Below the pieces are notes generated by a model that saw nothing but the letters and a program-made list of their open reading frames with translations, was not told the origin of the DNA and did not search any database. Below are positions 1 to 8,499 of a stretch of 64,000 nucleotides of DNA, one piece after another (the stretch's first letter is position 1; each line of letters opens with the position of its first letter). The stretch is from Clostridium culturomicium. Lineage in GTDB: Bacteria; Bacillota; Clostridia; Clostridiales; Clostridiaceae. A program made the position numbers and the translations under genes. Location of the stretch: positions 2,159 to 66,158 of the forward strand of contig NZ_CCXK01000017.1 of the NCBI RefSeq assembly GCF_000821305.1, in the 5' to 3' direction.

Positions 1-1700
<1,700 letters not shown>

Positions 1701-1953
1701 TAATAAATTGACGAAACAATATTCACTGTGTAATTTTGAGAGAACATTTTTCTCTTACAATAATTTTATTGATAGAAGCGAGAAGTTCAAGGAAGCGAAG
1801 GCGCGAAGCGGCGAGCTTACTTTAGGGTAAGTGAGCAATGAGCAACTGAAGCTGACGCAGAAATTCGAAGCTTATATTTTTAAAGGAATACAAATTGCTA
1901 AAGCAATTTGCATAAGTGACCATCACAAAAACAAGTTTTTGGATGTCTACTTA
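1701..1953 (+). other. 23S-5S internal transcribed spacer
   Basis: This 250-base spacer separates 23S from 5S. It contains a G+C-rich patch at about 1776-1865 with repeated GAAGCG/GCGAAG words, then a perfect hairpin at 1891-1910 (CAAATTGCT, two-base loop, AGCAATTTG). No tRNA is present in it. The hairpin and the flanking partly complementary sequences are presumably rRNA maturation signals, which is inference. Confidence 0.6.
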
Positions 1954-2071
1954 TCTGGTGATGATGCTCTTAATGGATACACCCGTTACCATACCGAACA
2001 CGAAGGTTAAGCATTAAGAGGCCGATAGTACTGCACGGGAAGCTGTGTGGGAGGGTAGGTGGTTGCCAGGT
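1954..2071 (+). rRNA. 5S ribosomal RNA
   Basis: About 118 bases, with the typical 5S features. The 5' CTGGTGAT pairs with the 3' GTTGCCAG to form helix I, and the internal ACCCGTTACCATACCGAACACG and GTGGGAGGGTAGGT segments are conserved. It lies just downstream of 23S and five bases before a tRNA, the normal end of a clostridial rrn operon. The ends may be off by one or two bases. Confidence 0.95.
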
Positions 2072-2076
2072 CATAA

Positions 2077-2151
2077 GGCTCCTTGGTCAAGCGGTTAAGA
2101 CACCACCCTTTCACGGTGGTAACAGGGGTTCGATTCCCCTAGGAGTCACCA
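2077..2151 (+). tRNA. tRNA-Glu (anticodon TTC)
   Basis: A complete cloverleaf can be drawn. The acceptor stem is GGCTCCT/AGGAGTC, the D-arm contains GGTCAAGCGGTTAAGAC, the anticodon stem CCACC/GGTGG holds loop CTTTCAC with anticodon TTC, and the T-arm GGGGTTCGATTCCCC is followed by discriminator A and an encoded CCA. TTC reads GAA/GAG (glutamate). It is five bases after 5S rRNA and is presumably co-transcribed with the rrn operon. Confidence 0.97.
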
Positions 2152-2154
2152 TAT

Positions 2155-2180
2155 AACACTTCATTATGAAGTGTTTTTTT
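2155..2180 (+). terminator. Intrinsic terminator of the rrn-tRNA operon
   Basis: AACACTTCA, loop TTA, TGAAGTGTT, followed directly by a run of T residues. It starts four bases after the tRNA CCA. Confidence 0.9.
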
Positions 2181-2261
2181 ATGCAATGAAATAAATATTT
2201 CATTAATAAGCATATTAAAATGAAGATAAGTCATTAGTTTATATAAGTAAAGAATTGTTTT

Positions 2262-2302
2262 AACTCCTTCCAAGGATTGATTGGAAGGAGTTTTTATTTT
2301 TT
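2262..2302 (+). terminator. Second terminator-like hairpin after the rrn operon
   Basis: A strong stem, AACTCCTTCCAA with TTGGAAGGAGTT, closes a 7-base loop and is followed by a T-rich tail. It lies 80 bases beyond the first terminator, so the two may act as a tandem terminator. No gene lies between them. Confidence 0.8.
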
Positions 2303-2387
2303 TAGAAATAAAAAAGAGCCATGTTTTAGCATTATAGTATGATTTTATTTTAGTGTGATAAAGATAAGTTAAAAGAAGATCATTAAG

Positions 2388-2422
2388 TTGACATTGCGAC
2401 TACTAAGTGTTACTATATAGTA
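2388..2422 (+). promoter_or_regulatory. Promoter with overlapping palindromic operator for padR operon
   Basis: A near-consensus promoter: TTGACA at 2388-2393, a 17-base spacer, TACTAT at 2411-2416. The -10 box is the left half of a perfect 12-base palindrome, TACTATATAGTA (2411-2422). Two direct copies of TAATACT follow at 2431 and 2447. The arrangement fits PadR autorepression, which is common in this family; the binding itself is inference. Confidence 0.7.
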
Positions 2423-2475
2423 GTAGTAAGTAATACTGAATACCGGTAATACTAGATAGTGAAGAGGTGACCTAT

Positions 2476-2802
2476 ATGGAGAATATAACAGAAATGCTAA
2501 AGGGAGTATTAGAAGGCTGTGTCCTTGAGATTATCAGCCATGAAGAGATATATGGTTATGAAATTACCAAAAGGCTTAATGCCCTTGGATTTTCAGAGGT
2601 TGTAGATGGTACAGTTTACACCATCTTGGTGAGGCTTGAGAAAAAGAAGTTAGTTGAAACTAGCAAAAAGCCATCTGAAATGGGACCTCCTCGAAAATTC
2701 TTTACCCTTAATGATGCTGGACGTGAAGAACTGAAGAGGTTTTGGGAAAAGTGGGAATTTGTATCATCAAAAATTAGTGAGTTAAAAAAGGAGAGGAAAT
2801 AA
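2476..2802 (+). CDS. PadR family transcriptional regulator
   Basis: A 108-residue winged-helix repressor of the PadR type. The N-terminal helix and recognition region contain YGYEITKRL (about 26-34) and DGTVYTILVRLEKKKLV (about 45-61), and the wing has the family-typical GPPRKFFTLNDAGREEL (about 71-87). It lacks the long C-terminal dimerization domain of PadR subfamily 1 and so resembles the short subfamily. I place the start at ATG 2476 because AGAGGTG lies six bases upstream; an in-frame GTG at 2467 falls within that ribosome binding site. The stop overlaps the ATG of the next gene by one base (TAATG), so the three genes 2476-3518 are very likely one operon. PadR proteins usually repress membrane-stress or efflux genes. 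The ligand is unknown. Confidence 0.93.
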   Translation: MENITEMLKGVLEGCVLEIISHEEIYGYEITKRLNALGFSEVVDGTVYTILVRLEKKKLVETSKKPSEMGPPRKFFTLNDAGREELKRFWEKWEFVSSKISELKKERK

Positions 2803-3149
2803 TGAATTTCTGGGAAAAAATCACGGGAAGTGATATGAATAAGGAATTTAAGATTTTTGAAGCACGAGCTGAAAAGTTGCCAGAGGATTATAAGGGAGCA
2901 TGGGAGGAAATTAAGAGTAATCTTTGGATTCATTCAGACTTTACCGGTCGTAATCTCATGCCAATTCTTGAGGATGTTCTAGGCATGCTGGAGGAAAAAG
3001 CTGCAGATGGCGTTAGTACAAAAGAAGTTTTTGGTGAGGATATCAAGGGTTTCTGCGCAGAATTAATGGGAGGTGAAGGCGCAAATTCCTTTAGAGATAA
3101 GTGGCGTAAGCAGCTAAATAATAATATTGCTAAGAAGTTAGGTAAATAG
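2802..3149 (+). CDS. DUF1048 family protein (first of two)
   Basis: A 115-residue soluble, charged, mostly helical protein of the DUF1048 family. These small proteins are recurrently encoded next to PadR regulators in Firmicutes. The family signature is the LPEDYKGAWEEIKSNLW segment (about 26-42), repeated in similar form in the next gene. There is no signal peptide or membrane segment. It is translationally coupled to padR (TAATG overlap) and followed 9 bases after its stop by the second copy. The molecular function of DUF1048 is not established. The neighbourhood suggests that it is controlled by, or acts with, the PadR protein. Confidence 0.85.
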   Translation: MNFWEKITGSDMNKEFKIFEARAEKLPEDYKGAWEEIKSNLWIHSDFTGRNLMPILEDVLGMLEEKAADGVSTKEVFGEDIKGFCAELMGGEGANSFRDKWRKQLNNNIAKKLGK

Positions 3150-3158
3150 GAGGACAAA

Positions 3159-3518
3159 ATGGGAATAAAAGATATGATAGAAGACAAGAGAGCGTGGCGA
3201 GCGCATACTGCTCGTGTGAAAGACCTTCCTAAAGATTATCAAGTTGTTTATAAAGAGATTCAAAAATATCTTTTTAAGGTTGGACCTGTTGAACTAACAG
3301 AGGGAATTGAGCTATTGTCAGGGATTGTTGATTTATTCGAAGAAGGTGCAGCTTTAGGAAAAGGTGTTCTTGAAGTGACAGGCAAGGATGTGGCAGCCTT
3401 CTGTGATGACCTAGTTAAGGATTCTAAGACCTATGAGGATGTGTTTCAAGAATCTGTTGCTAAGGAAGTTGATAAGGCAATGAAAAAAGCTATGCATAAA
3501 GTAAAGCAAAGAAGTTAA
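3159..3518 (+). CDS. DUF1048 family protein (second of two)
   Basis: A 119-residue paralogue of the preceding gene. It shares the signature LPKDYQVVYKEIQKYLF (about 23-39) and a conserved C-terminal half (GKDVAAFCDDLV here, GEDIKGFCAELM in the first copy). The C-terminus is Lys-rich and amphipathic. An AGGAGG-type site (taggaggacaaa) precedes the ATG at 3159. This is the last gene of the PadR operon; a terminator follows at 3586. The two DUF1048 copies are divergent, so the pair is an old tandem duplication and may form a heteromer, which is inference. Confidence 0.85.
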   Translation: MGIKDMIEDKRAWRAHTARVKDLPKDYQVVYKEIQKYLFKVGPVELTEGIELLSGIVDLFEEGAALGKGVLEVTGKDVAAFCDDLVKDSKTYEDVFQESVAKEVDKAMKKAMHKVKQRS

Positions 3519-3585
3519 TGTGTTGCACATATATTAGTGAATATTTAACAAGATTTTAAGTAGGAAAAAGTATACCTATATGAGA

Positions 3586-3623
3586 AAGTGGTATGTAAAT
3601 AGAATTTGCATACCACTTTTATT
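3586..3623. terminator. Bidirectional terminator between DUF1048 and M56 genes
   Basis: AAAGTGGTATG pairs with CATACCACTTT around a 14-base loop and is followed by TTATTATAG on the plus strand. It lies between converging genes (ends at 3518 and 3636), so it probably serves both. Confidence 0.75.
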
Positions 3624-3635
3624 ATAGGATAAAAT

Positions 3636-4934
3636 TTATTTTAAAACTGATTTTAAAGCTTCTCCAAGTTCTGTTATTAGATAAGTACTTTGCTCTCCAT
3701 TTATACTGTCAGTTCCTACGTCTATAATTAAACCCTTTATACCAAGTTCCTGATTATAACGATTAATTCCTTCTTTATATTGCTGAATTCGAGTCTTAAC
3801 ACCATTATTATCAAGCTCGGTGCATAGAGCTTGAGCTAATTCTAGGTTTTCTTCAAAATTTGAAGCAGATTCACTTAGAAGTATAGTAATCATTTCAGGG
3901 AATTTGCTATTTTCTCGAACATCTCTATGAATATCAAGTAGAATTCTTTCAGTATAATCATTACTATTGGCTTTAATGAGTTCTTCTGATTTATAGTAGG
4001 AAGCATTATACTCTACCGTTGGATCACATTCTATAAATTCAGAGTCCATTCCAGATTTATTTAAGTTTTCATTTAAAAGTTTAGCTGTATCAATAACAGA
4101 AGAATTATCACTGTATGTCTCACCAGCATGGCTATTATATATAAGAACTTTACTATTACCAGTATAGGTACTTAGCTTTATATTAGTTTTTCCATTTAGA
4201 AAAGTGTTAGTTACATCATTTGAATTATCTTTAGTAGTAGCTTGAACATTTGATTTGCCGCTAGTTAAAGCTAGCACGGAGATTATTAGAAGAATAATAA
4301 CCCCTCCGGCTATATTTTTAATTCCAAATTTTTTATTATGTCCAATCATACTAATTCTCTCCTTTAAACTTTTTTTATTGTTAGCAATAGAAGTTACACC
4401 GATTATAGAATTAGATTTATTTATTAAACTAAATACCTTTAAAATCGTATAACCATAATTTAAATTTTCATCATTTTTAAAATTTGATATCACCATATTA
4501 TCGCAGGCTATTTCACAATCTTTTCGCATAGTGTTTAGAGCAAAGAAAATTACAGGATTAAACCAATAGATAATTTTTAAAAGATAGATAATCCAAGTTA
4601 TTAATATATCTTTTCTTTTATAGTGACATAGCTCGTGGAGAATTATATAGTTTATATCTTCGCCCTTCATATTTTCAAAGATATTTATAGGTATTAAAAT
4701 CTTAGGGTATAAAACTCCACATAAAGCGGGACTACTTATATTTTTTACAACTAATATTTCAATATTTCTTTTGATTTTTAACTTATTTAATGCATTATTT
4801 AAGACGGCATAATTATTTTTATTAAGCTTATAAAGCATTGAACCTTTAATTTTTAAAAGCTTAAAGTAGGATATAACAGCTAAAAATGTAGCTATTAAAG
4901 CCCCAAAGCACCATATACAGCTAAGTAATCTCAT
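3636..4934 (-). CDS. BlaR1/MecR1-type M56 metallopeptidase fused to SpoIIP-like amidase domain (main part)
   Basis: 432 residues. A first membrane segment (about 5-27) precedes a cytoplasmic M56 zinc protease domain with HELCH at 100-104 and EIACD at 141-145. Two hydrophobic stretches follow (about 111-132 and 209-226). An extracytoplasmic domain from about 260 to 430 resembles the SpoIIP N-acetylmuramoyl-L-alanine amidase/endopeptidase: NSHAGETY with His269 and Glu272, LDIHRDV with His336, then RYNQELGIKGLIIDVGT. In BlaR1 that position holds a penicillin-binding sensor, so here the sensor seems replaced by a peptidoglycan-hydrolase fold. The two N-terminal membrane segments are in the overlapping frame 4931-5311. 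The gene diverges from a BlaI-type repressor, the usual partner. Domain calls are by motif only. Confidence 0.8.
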   Translation of the reverse strand: MRLLSCIWCFGALIATFLAVISYFKLLKIKGSMLYKLNKNNYAVLNNALNKLKIKRNIEILVVKNISSPALCGVLYPKILIPINIFENMKGEDINYIILHELCHYKRKDILITWIIYLLKIIYWFNPVIFFALNTMRKDCEIACDNMVISNFKNDENLNYGYTILKVFSLINKSNSIIGVTSIANNKKSLKERISMIGHNKKFGIKNIAGGVIILLIISVLALTSGKSNVQATTKDNSNDVTNTFLNGKTNIKLSTYTGNSKVLIYNSHAGETYSDNSSVIDTAKLLNENLNKSGMDSEFIECDPTVEYNASYYKSEELIKANSNDYTERILLDIHRDVRENSKFPEMITILLSESASNFEENLELAQALCTELDNNGVKTRIQQYKEGINRYNQELGIKGLIIDVGTDSINGEQSTYLITELGEALKSVLK

Positions 4935-5311
4935 AGAAAGATTGCTAATGAAGTATCTATGGGTGGGGAATAAGTAGTAATATTACTATCAGATGGTATT
5001 TTTTCAAAATTCATATTATTAATAGTTTGTGAATTATCTGTAGTGGAATGATTAATTTGTAAATCTTCACTAGTGATTTTCCTGGAAAGCTTATTAGGGA
5101 TATTATAAATACTTAGTTCACTTTGTTGTCCATAGGGGATTATTAGCTTTATAATAAGTATTAACCAAAGACAAGAAAGAATCATAGGCCCAAAGAATCT
5201 TTTTATTATTGGTCTTATACAAAATATTATGAGGGCAAATACAGAGCCCATTAAAGAAATATTAATTAAATTCTCAAATAAATCTACTATATTAATAGAA
5301 ATCCCCCCCAC
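4931..5311 (-). CDS. N-terminal membrane part of the M56/BlaR1-like protein (split frame)
   Basis: 126 residues with two hydrophobic segments (about 15-30 and 39-60) and a polar tail rich in Ser/Thr/Asn. This corresponds to the start of BlaR1/M56 proteins: two transmembrane helices followed by an outside loop. It stops at a TGA that overlaps the ATG of the main part (CTATGA). Either one ancestral gene was split by a frameshift or the two parts are made as coupled chains; sequence alone does not decide. The start is uncertain: GTG at 5311 sits on a G-rich, SD-like run, and the next methionine codon is 18 codons in. Upstream is a palindrome that may be a BlaI-type operator. Confidence 0.65.
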   Translation of the reverse strand: MGGISINIVDLFENLINISLMGSVFALIIFCIRPIIKRFFGPMILSCLWLILIIKLIIPYGQQSELSIYNIPNKLSRKITSEDLQINHSTTDNSQTINNMNFEKIPSDSNITTYSPPIDTSLAIFL

Positions 5312-5340
5312 TTTATCTATAGATGTAGTTCATAATTTAA

Positions 5341-5356
5341 GTTTACAATTGTAAAC
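5341..5356. promoter_or_regulatory. Candidate BlaI/MecI-type operator 1 (M56 side)
   Basis: GTTTACAATTGTAAAC is a perfect 16-base palindrome containing the TACA/TGTA half-sites typical of BlaI/MecI operators. It lies 30 bases upstream of the M56 N-terminal frame, in the divergent promoter region. Confidence 0.7.
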
Positions 5357-5435
5357 GGTACAAGTCAATATAAAATTTACTTTATTTTACAATTAAATTT
5401 TATTCTATGACTACTTATCTTACTATGTATTTATA

Positions 5436-5464
5436 TTGACAGCCTAAGATTATATACTTAAAAT
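5436..5464 (+). promoter_or_regulatory. Probable promoter of blaI-like gene
   Basis: TTGACA at 5436-5441, a 17-base spacer, TAAAAT at 5459-5464. The predicted start point falls at the second BlaI-type palindrome. Confidence 0.55.
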
Positions 5465-5474
5465 TAAATTATAG

Positions 5475-5488
5475 ATTACAAATGTAAT
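5475..5488. promoter_or_regulatory. Candidate BlaI/MecI-type operator 2 (repressor side)
   Basis: ATTACAAATGTAAT has six-base inverted arms around a two-base centre and the same TACA/TGTA half-sites as the palindrome at 5341. It sits at the expected transcription start of the repressor gene and just before its ribosome binding site, which suits autorepression. Confidence 0.65.
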
Positions 5489-5505
5489 TGAAAGAGGGGT
5501 TGAGA

Positions 5506-5889
5506 GTGAGTGAATTACCTAAGATTGCAGATTCTGAATGGGAAATAATGAAAATAATTTGGAAGAGTCCTAATATAACTTCTACTGAAATAATAAAGGA
5601 GGTACAAAACACAAAAGACTGGAAAGCCTCAACTATTAAGACTTTAATTAATAGACTATTAAAAAAAGAAGTTATAAGTTTTAATCAACATGGAAAAGAA
5701 TATTCTTATTTTCCATTAGTAGGTGAAGCTCAATGTGTTAATGAAGAAAGTGAAAATTTTATTAATAGAGTTTTTAATGGATCAATAAATTCTATGCTTG
5801 TGAATTTTGTAAATTCTAATAAGTTGACTAATGATGATTTAGAAGAATTAAAAAGTTTGCTACATAAGGCAAAAGCAAATGAGGATTAA
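5506..5889 (+). CDS. BlaI/MecI/CopY family transcriptional repressor
   Basis: About 127 residues with the classical BlaI N-terminal winged helix: LPKIADSEWEIMKIIW (about 3-18), then ITSTEIIKEV and STIKTLINRLLKKEVI as helix-turn-helix, and the wing GKEYSYFPLV. The C-terminal half is the dimerization region that BlaR1-type proteases cleave. I choose GTG 5506 because GAGGGG lies six bases upstream; upstream in-frame TTG codons at 5488 and 5500 are less well placed. It is divergent from the M56/SpoIIP gene, and TACA/TGTA palindromes lie in between. No beta-lactamase gene is adjacent, so the regulon may be only this pair or cell-wall genes elsewhere. Confidence 0.9.
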   Translation: MSELPKIADSEWEIMKIIWKSPNITSTEIIKEVQNTKDWKASTIKTLINRLLKKEVISFNQHGKEYSYFPLVGEAQCVNEESENFINRVFNGSINSMLVNFVNSNKLTNDDLEELKSLLHKAKANED

Positions 5890-5892
5890 TGT

Positions 5893-5925
5893 AAAGTATC
5901 TAGTAATTAGATACTTTTTATTTTT
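5893..5925 (+). terminator. Terminator after blaI-like gene
   Basis: AAAGTATCTA, loop GTAAT, TAGATACTTT, then a T-rich tail, starting three bases after the stop codon. Confidence 0.8.
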
Positions 5926-6081
5926 AAAGAATCAAAGATAGAAGGTTGTTTTTAATGGTAAATATTGTTTGTTTATTTCTTAAGCTAATATATAATAAAT
6001 GTATTATTATTTAAGTAAATTTAGTTCCTAGACTAAGTTATAAATAGGATTTTAACGAATAGATTAAAAAAGGAGTCTAAG

Positions 6082-6687
6082 ATGATAAAAGCAATATTAT
6101 TTGATTTTGATGGAGTTCTAACTATTGATAAAACGGGTTCTGAATCAATTATTAGGTTTATTTCAGATAAAAGTGGAATTCTATTAGAAGTTGTTAAGAC
6201 AAACTACTATAAATATAATAGAGAGCTATTATATGGGGAAATTACTCATAAAGATATGTGGAATAGTTTTTGTAATGACATTGGTCAAAAGTTAGATTAT
6301 AACATATTGATAGAATCATTTAAAAACACTTTACTAGATAAGGAAATGATTGAATTTTTAAAATAGTTAAAATTAAATTAATTAATAGCATTGGTAACTG
6401 ATAACAAAGTTGATAGAATTGATACTATTTTAGAGTATAGTAATTTAAAGAAATATTTTGATGTAGTTTCAATTTCAGCAAAATTACAGTCGGGGAAAGA
6501 TAAAAGGTATATTTTTGAAGATACTATATTAAATCTTAAAATACAACCAGAAGAATGTGTTTTCATAGATAACACAGATCGAAATTTAATAATTCCTAAA
6601 AGTACGGGAATATGCACTATATTGTTTGACGATGAAAGAAGATGTATTCATAAGGTTAAACAAGATCTAATGTCATTAATAAGATAA
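6082..6687 (+). pseudogene. HAD-superfamily hydrolase broken by in-frame stop codons
   Basis: The reading frame encodes a HAD phosphatase in two pieces in the same frame. The first piece (6082-6366) has motif I, DFDGVLT, and a helical cap. After a TAG at 6364-6366 and a TAA about 15 bases later, the frame continues with IALVTDNKVDRIDTI (motif II, VTDN), a motif III Lys in LQSGKDKRYIF, and motif IV FIDNTD. Everything needed for a roughly 200-residue beta-phosphoglucomutase-like hydrolase is therefore present except two sense codons. The simplest reading is a recent pseudogene. The ribosome binding site (aaaaaggag) and ATG at 6082 are intact. A TTG at 6391 without a clear ribosome binding site could start a C-terminal fragment, but this is unlikely to be functional alone. 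Confidence 0.8.
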
Positions 6688-6781
6688 ATACAAATTCCAA
6701 TTGTCAGTGAGTTTAAGTTAATGAGAATAAATTTATTTAATATAAACTAAGAGAAAAATAGGAATTTATCGGGAGGTTTTT

Positions 6782-7510
6782 ATGAACAGAAATGAAGCTC
6801 AAGCTAATTATAATCGTAAAGTTGAAGTGACCTTAAAGCAAGATTTTTGGAATTATGAATCAAAAGAAGAAGTATTTGATGCTATAGAAAAATACGGAGT
6901 ATATACAGATCCAGATGAAGCGTATGAAGTTTCATTTTCAGCATATGAAAATATTATTCTACAAAATGAGAGTGAAAAATCTAATATAGTGGAAAGTATT
7001 ACTTTATCATCAGATGGGTTATGTGGCATAAAAAAAATTATACAATTTAGCAGTTCGGTAAAAGAGGCTAAAGAAAATTATAAATTGATTAGAGAAGGTA
7101 TGTTTGAATGTTTAATATGGCCAGCTCATGTACAGAGTATTAATATATGTAGGGGATTTAAATATCCCTTTGATGATAGAATTGATTTAGCTCTTGTTGA
7201 TATTCAGAGTTTTTATGAAAAAATTGATAATGAGAAGAAATTATCAGTATCATTAATAAATAGTATAAAAAATGATAAAAGAAATTGTCTTTTTGATAGG
7301 GCTTATTTGAATTTAATGACATTTACTTGGCTATGTTCATTTGGTAATTTTAATAATTTTATAGTAGAGAGAAACTTAGAAGCGTTTGTGAATAATACGG
7401 AAGGTAAATTAAAAGCAGAACTATGGACTGAAACAAAAAAATTTGATGAAGAATATTTTAAAAAGTTAATAAGTAAAACACATAAATACAGAACTAAAAA
7501 TATTAACTAA
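6782..7510 (+). CDS. Uncharacterised protein, 242 residues
   Basis: I do not recognise this protein with certainty. It begins at ATG 6782 after a good GGGAGG site. It is soluble, acidic to neutral and rich in Asn/Lys/Glu, with no signal peptide or membrane segment. Notable stretches are LKQDFWNYESKEEVFDAIEK (about 19-38) and ICRGFKYPFDDRIDLALVDI (about 119-138), and it has four Trp and several Cys residues that could be structural. It stands alone between a broken HAD gene and a convergent vitamin B6 operon, with a terminator at 7615. Its low G+C content matches the neighbouring pseudogene. It is probably a real, monocistronic gene of unknown function. Confidence 0.75.
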   Translation: MNRNEAQANYNRKVEVTLKQDFWNYESKEEVFDAIEKYGVYTDPDEAYEVSFSAYENIILQNESEKSNIVESITLSSDGLCGIKKIIQFSSSVKEAKENYKLIREGMFECLIWPAHVQSINICRGFKYPFDDRIDLALVDIQSFYEKIDNEKKLSVSLINSIKNDKRNCLFDRAYLNLMTFTWLCSFGNFNNFIVERNLEAFVNNTEGKLKAELWTETKKFDEEYFKKLISKTHKYRTKNIN

Positions 7511-7614
7511 TGCAGAAACAGAAGAAGCACCACTATAAATTCCAAGTTAGCGAGTAAATTAATCTTATTCCCACATTATTTTAAAACAAAGCTAATAAAA
7601 ACAAGTAAAAGAAA

Positions 7615-7652
7615 AAGCTCTCCAAGGTAAGCTGCTACCAAGGAGGGCTTTT
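7615..7652. terminator. Terminator between convergent genes
   Basis: AGCTCTCC pairs with GGAGGGCT (one G-U) and an inner GGTA/TACC helix, followed by TTTTAC. It lies between the stops at 7510 and 7654. Confidence 0.7.
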
Positions 7653-7653
7653 A

Positions 7654-8499
7654 CTATAACCCTATTAAATTTGATAAAAATAGCTCTAAGGCAACTCCTT
7701 CTTGAACTGGAATGTTGAGCTGTGAAGTTGCAGATGTGCAGGCTCCAATGAATTCACTTGCTCTATTTACTGCATCAACCAGGTCATATTCACGAAGTAC
7801 TAAGGCAGAGATAATACTTGCAAAGATATCTCCCGTGCCAGGTCTTGATTCACCTGCAATTGGAGTCTCCATAAGTATGTAATTATTATTGTGTTCATAA
7901 ATGAAGTTGTAAAAATTATGGTCATCCTTTATGCCTGTAATAACTATCTTGGAAGCACCTAACTCCTGAAGTTTTAAGCAGATTGAAAGAAGTTCCTCTT
8001 CGGAATATCTGCAAGGGTGATAGGCTGTCTCTGTAAGAATACAGGCTTCTGTAATGTTAGGAGTTATAATATCTGAATAAGGAAGTAATGAACGCATTTC
8101 ATTACAAAATTCTGGGGTAATAGTGCGATAACAAGTGCCGTGATCACCCATGATTGGGTCAAGGATAACTAGCGGATTGTATTCTTCCTTGGATTTCCTT
8201 ATGTAGTTACCCACAAGCTGTATTTGTTTCATAGAACCGAGATAGCCACAATATATGCCTTGAAAATCAACAGGCACTTTAGAAAGTCCCTCAAGATAAG
8301 AAGGCAAGGCATCAGTTAAGTCTTCCTTAAAGAAGTTAGGAAAGCCCGTATGATTTGAAAATACAGAAGTAGGCACTGGACACGCTTGTACTTTACAAGC
8401 TGAAATAACAGGGATAGCCACTGTCATAGAACAGCGGCCAACTCCTACCATATCGTTAATTACAATTAGCTTTTTTGGAGGCTGCAGATAGTTTTTCAT
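7654..8499 (-). CDS. pdxY: Pyridoxal/pyridoxamine kinase (PdxY-like)
   Basis: About 281 residues of the ribokinase-fold vitamin B6 kinase family, which phosphorylates pyridoxal, pyridoxamine or pyridoxine with ATP. Seen in the sequence: the N-terminal VINDMVGVGRCSM, the substrate-side HTGFPNF, LDPIMGDHGTCY in the ATP site region, TPNITEACILT, and the catalytic-loop motif RPGTGDIFASI with the general-base Asp. I use the ATG at 8499 with AGGGTGG upstream; an in-frame GTG lies three codons earlier. The gene overlaps the end of the upstream ECF S-component gene by about 44 bases, so the two form an operon for vitamin B6 uptake and trapping. The precise vitamer preference cannot be read. Confidence 0.88.
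   Translation of the reverse strand: MKNYLQPPKKLIVINDMVGVGRCSMTVAIPVISACKVQACPVPTSVFSNHTGFPNFFKEDLTDALPSYLEGLSKVPVDFQGIYCGYLGSMKQIQLVGNYIRKSKEEYNPLVILDPIMGDHGTCYRTITPEFCNEMRSLLPYSDIITPNITEACILTETAYHPCRYSEEELLSICLKLQELGASKIVITGIKDDHNFYNFIYEHNNNYILMETPIAGESRPGTGDIFASIISALVLREYDLVDAVNRASEFIGACTSATSQLNIPVQEGVALELFLSNLIGL

Noticed and set aside
1701..1953. Hidden tRNA or small gene in the 23S-5S spacer
   Set aside because: No cloverleaf or initiated frame is present; only a hairpin and G+C-rich words.
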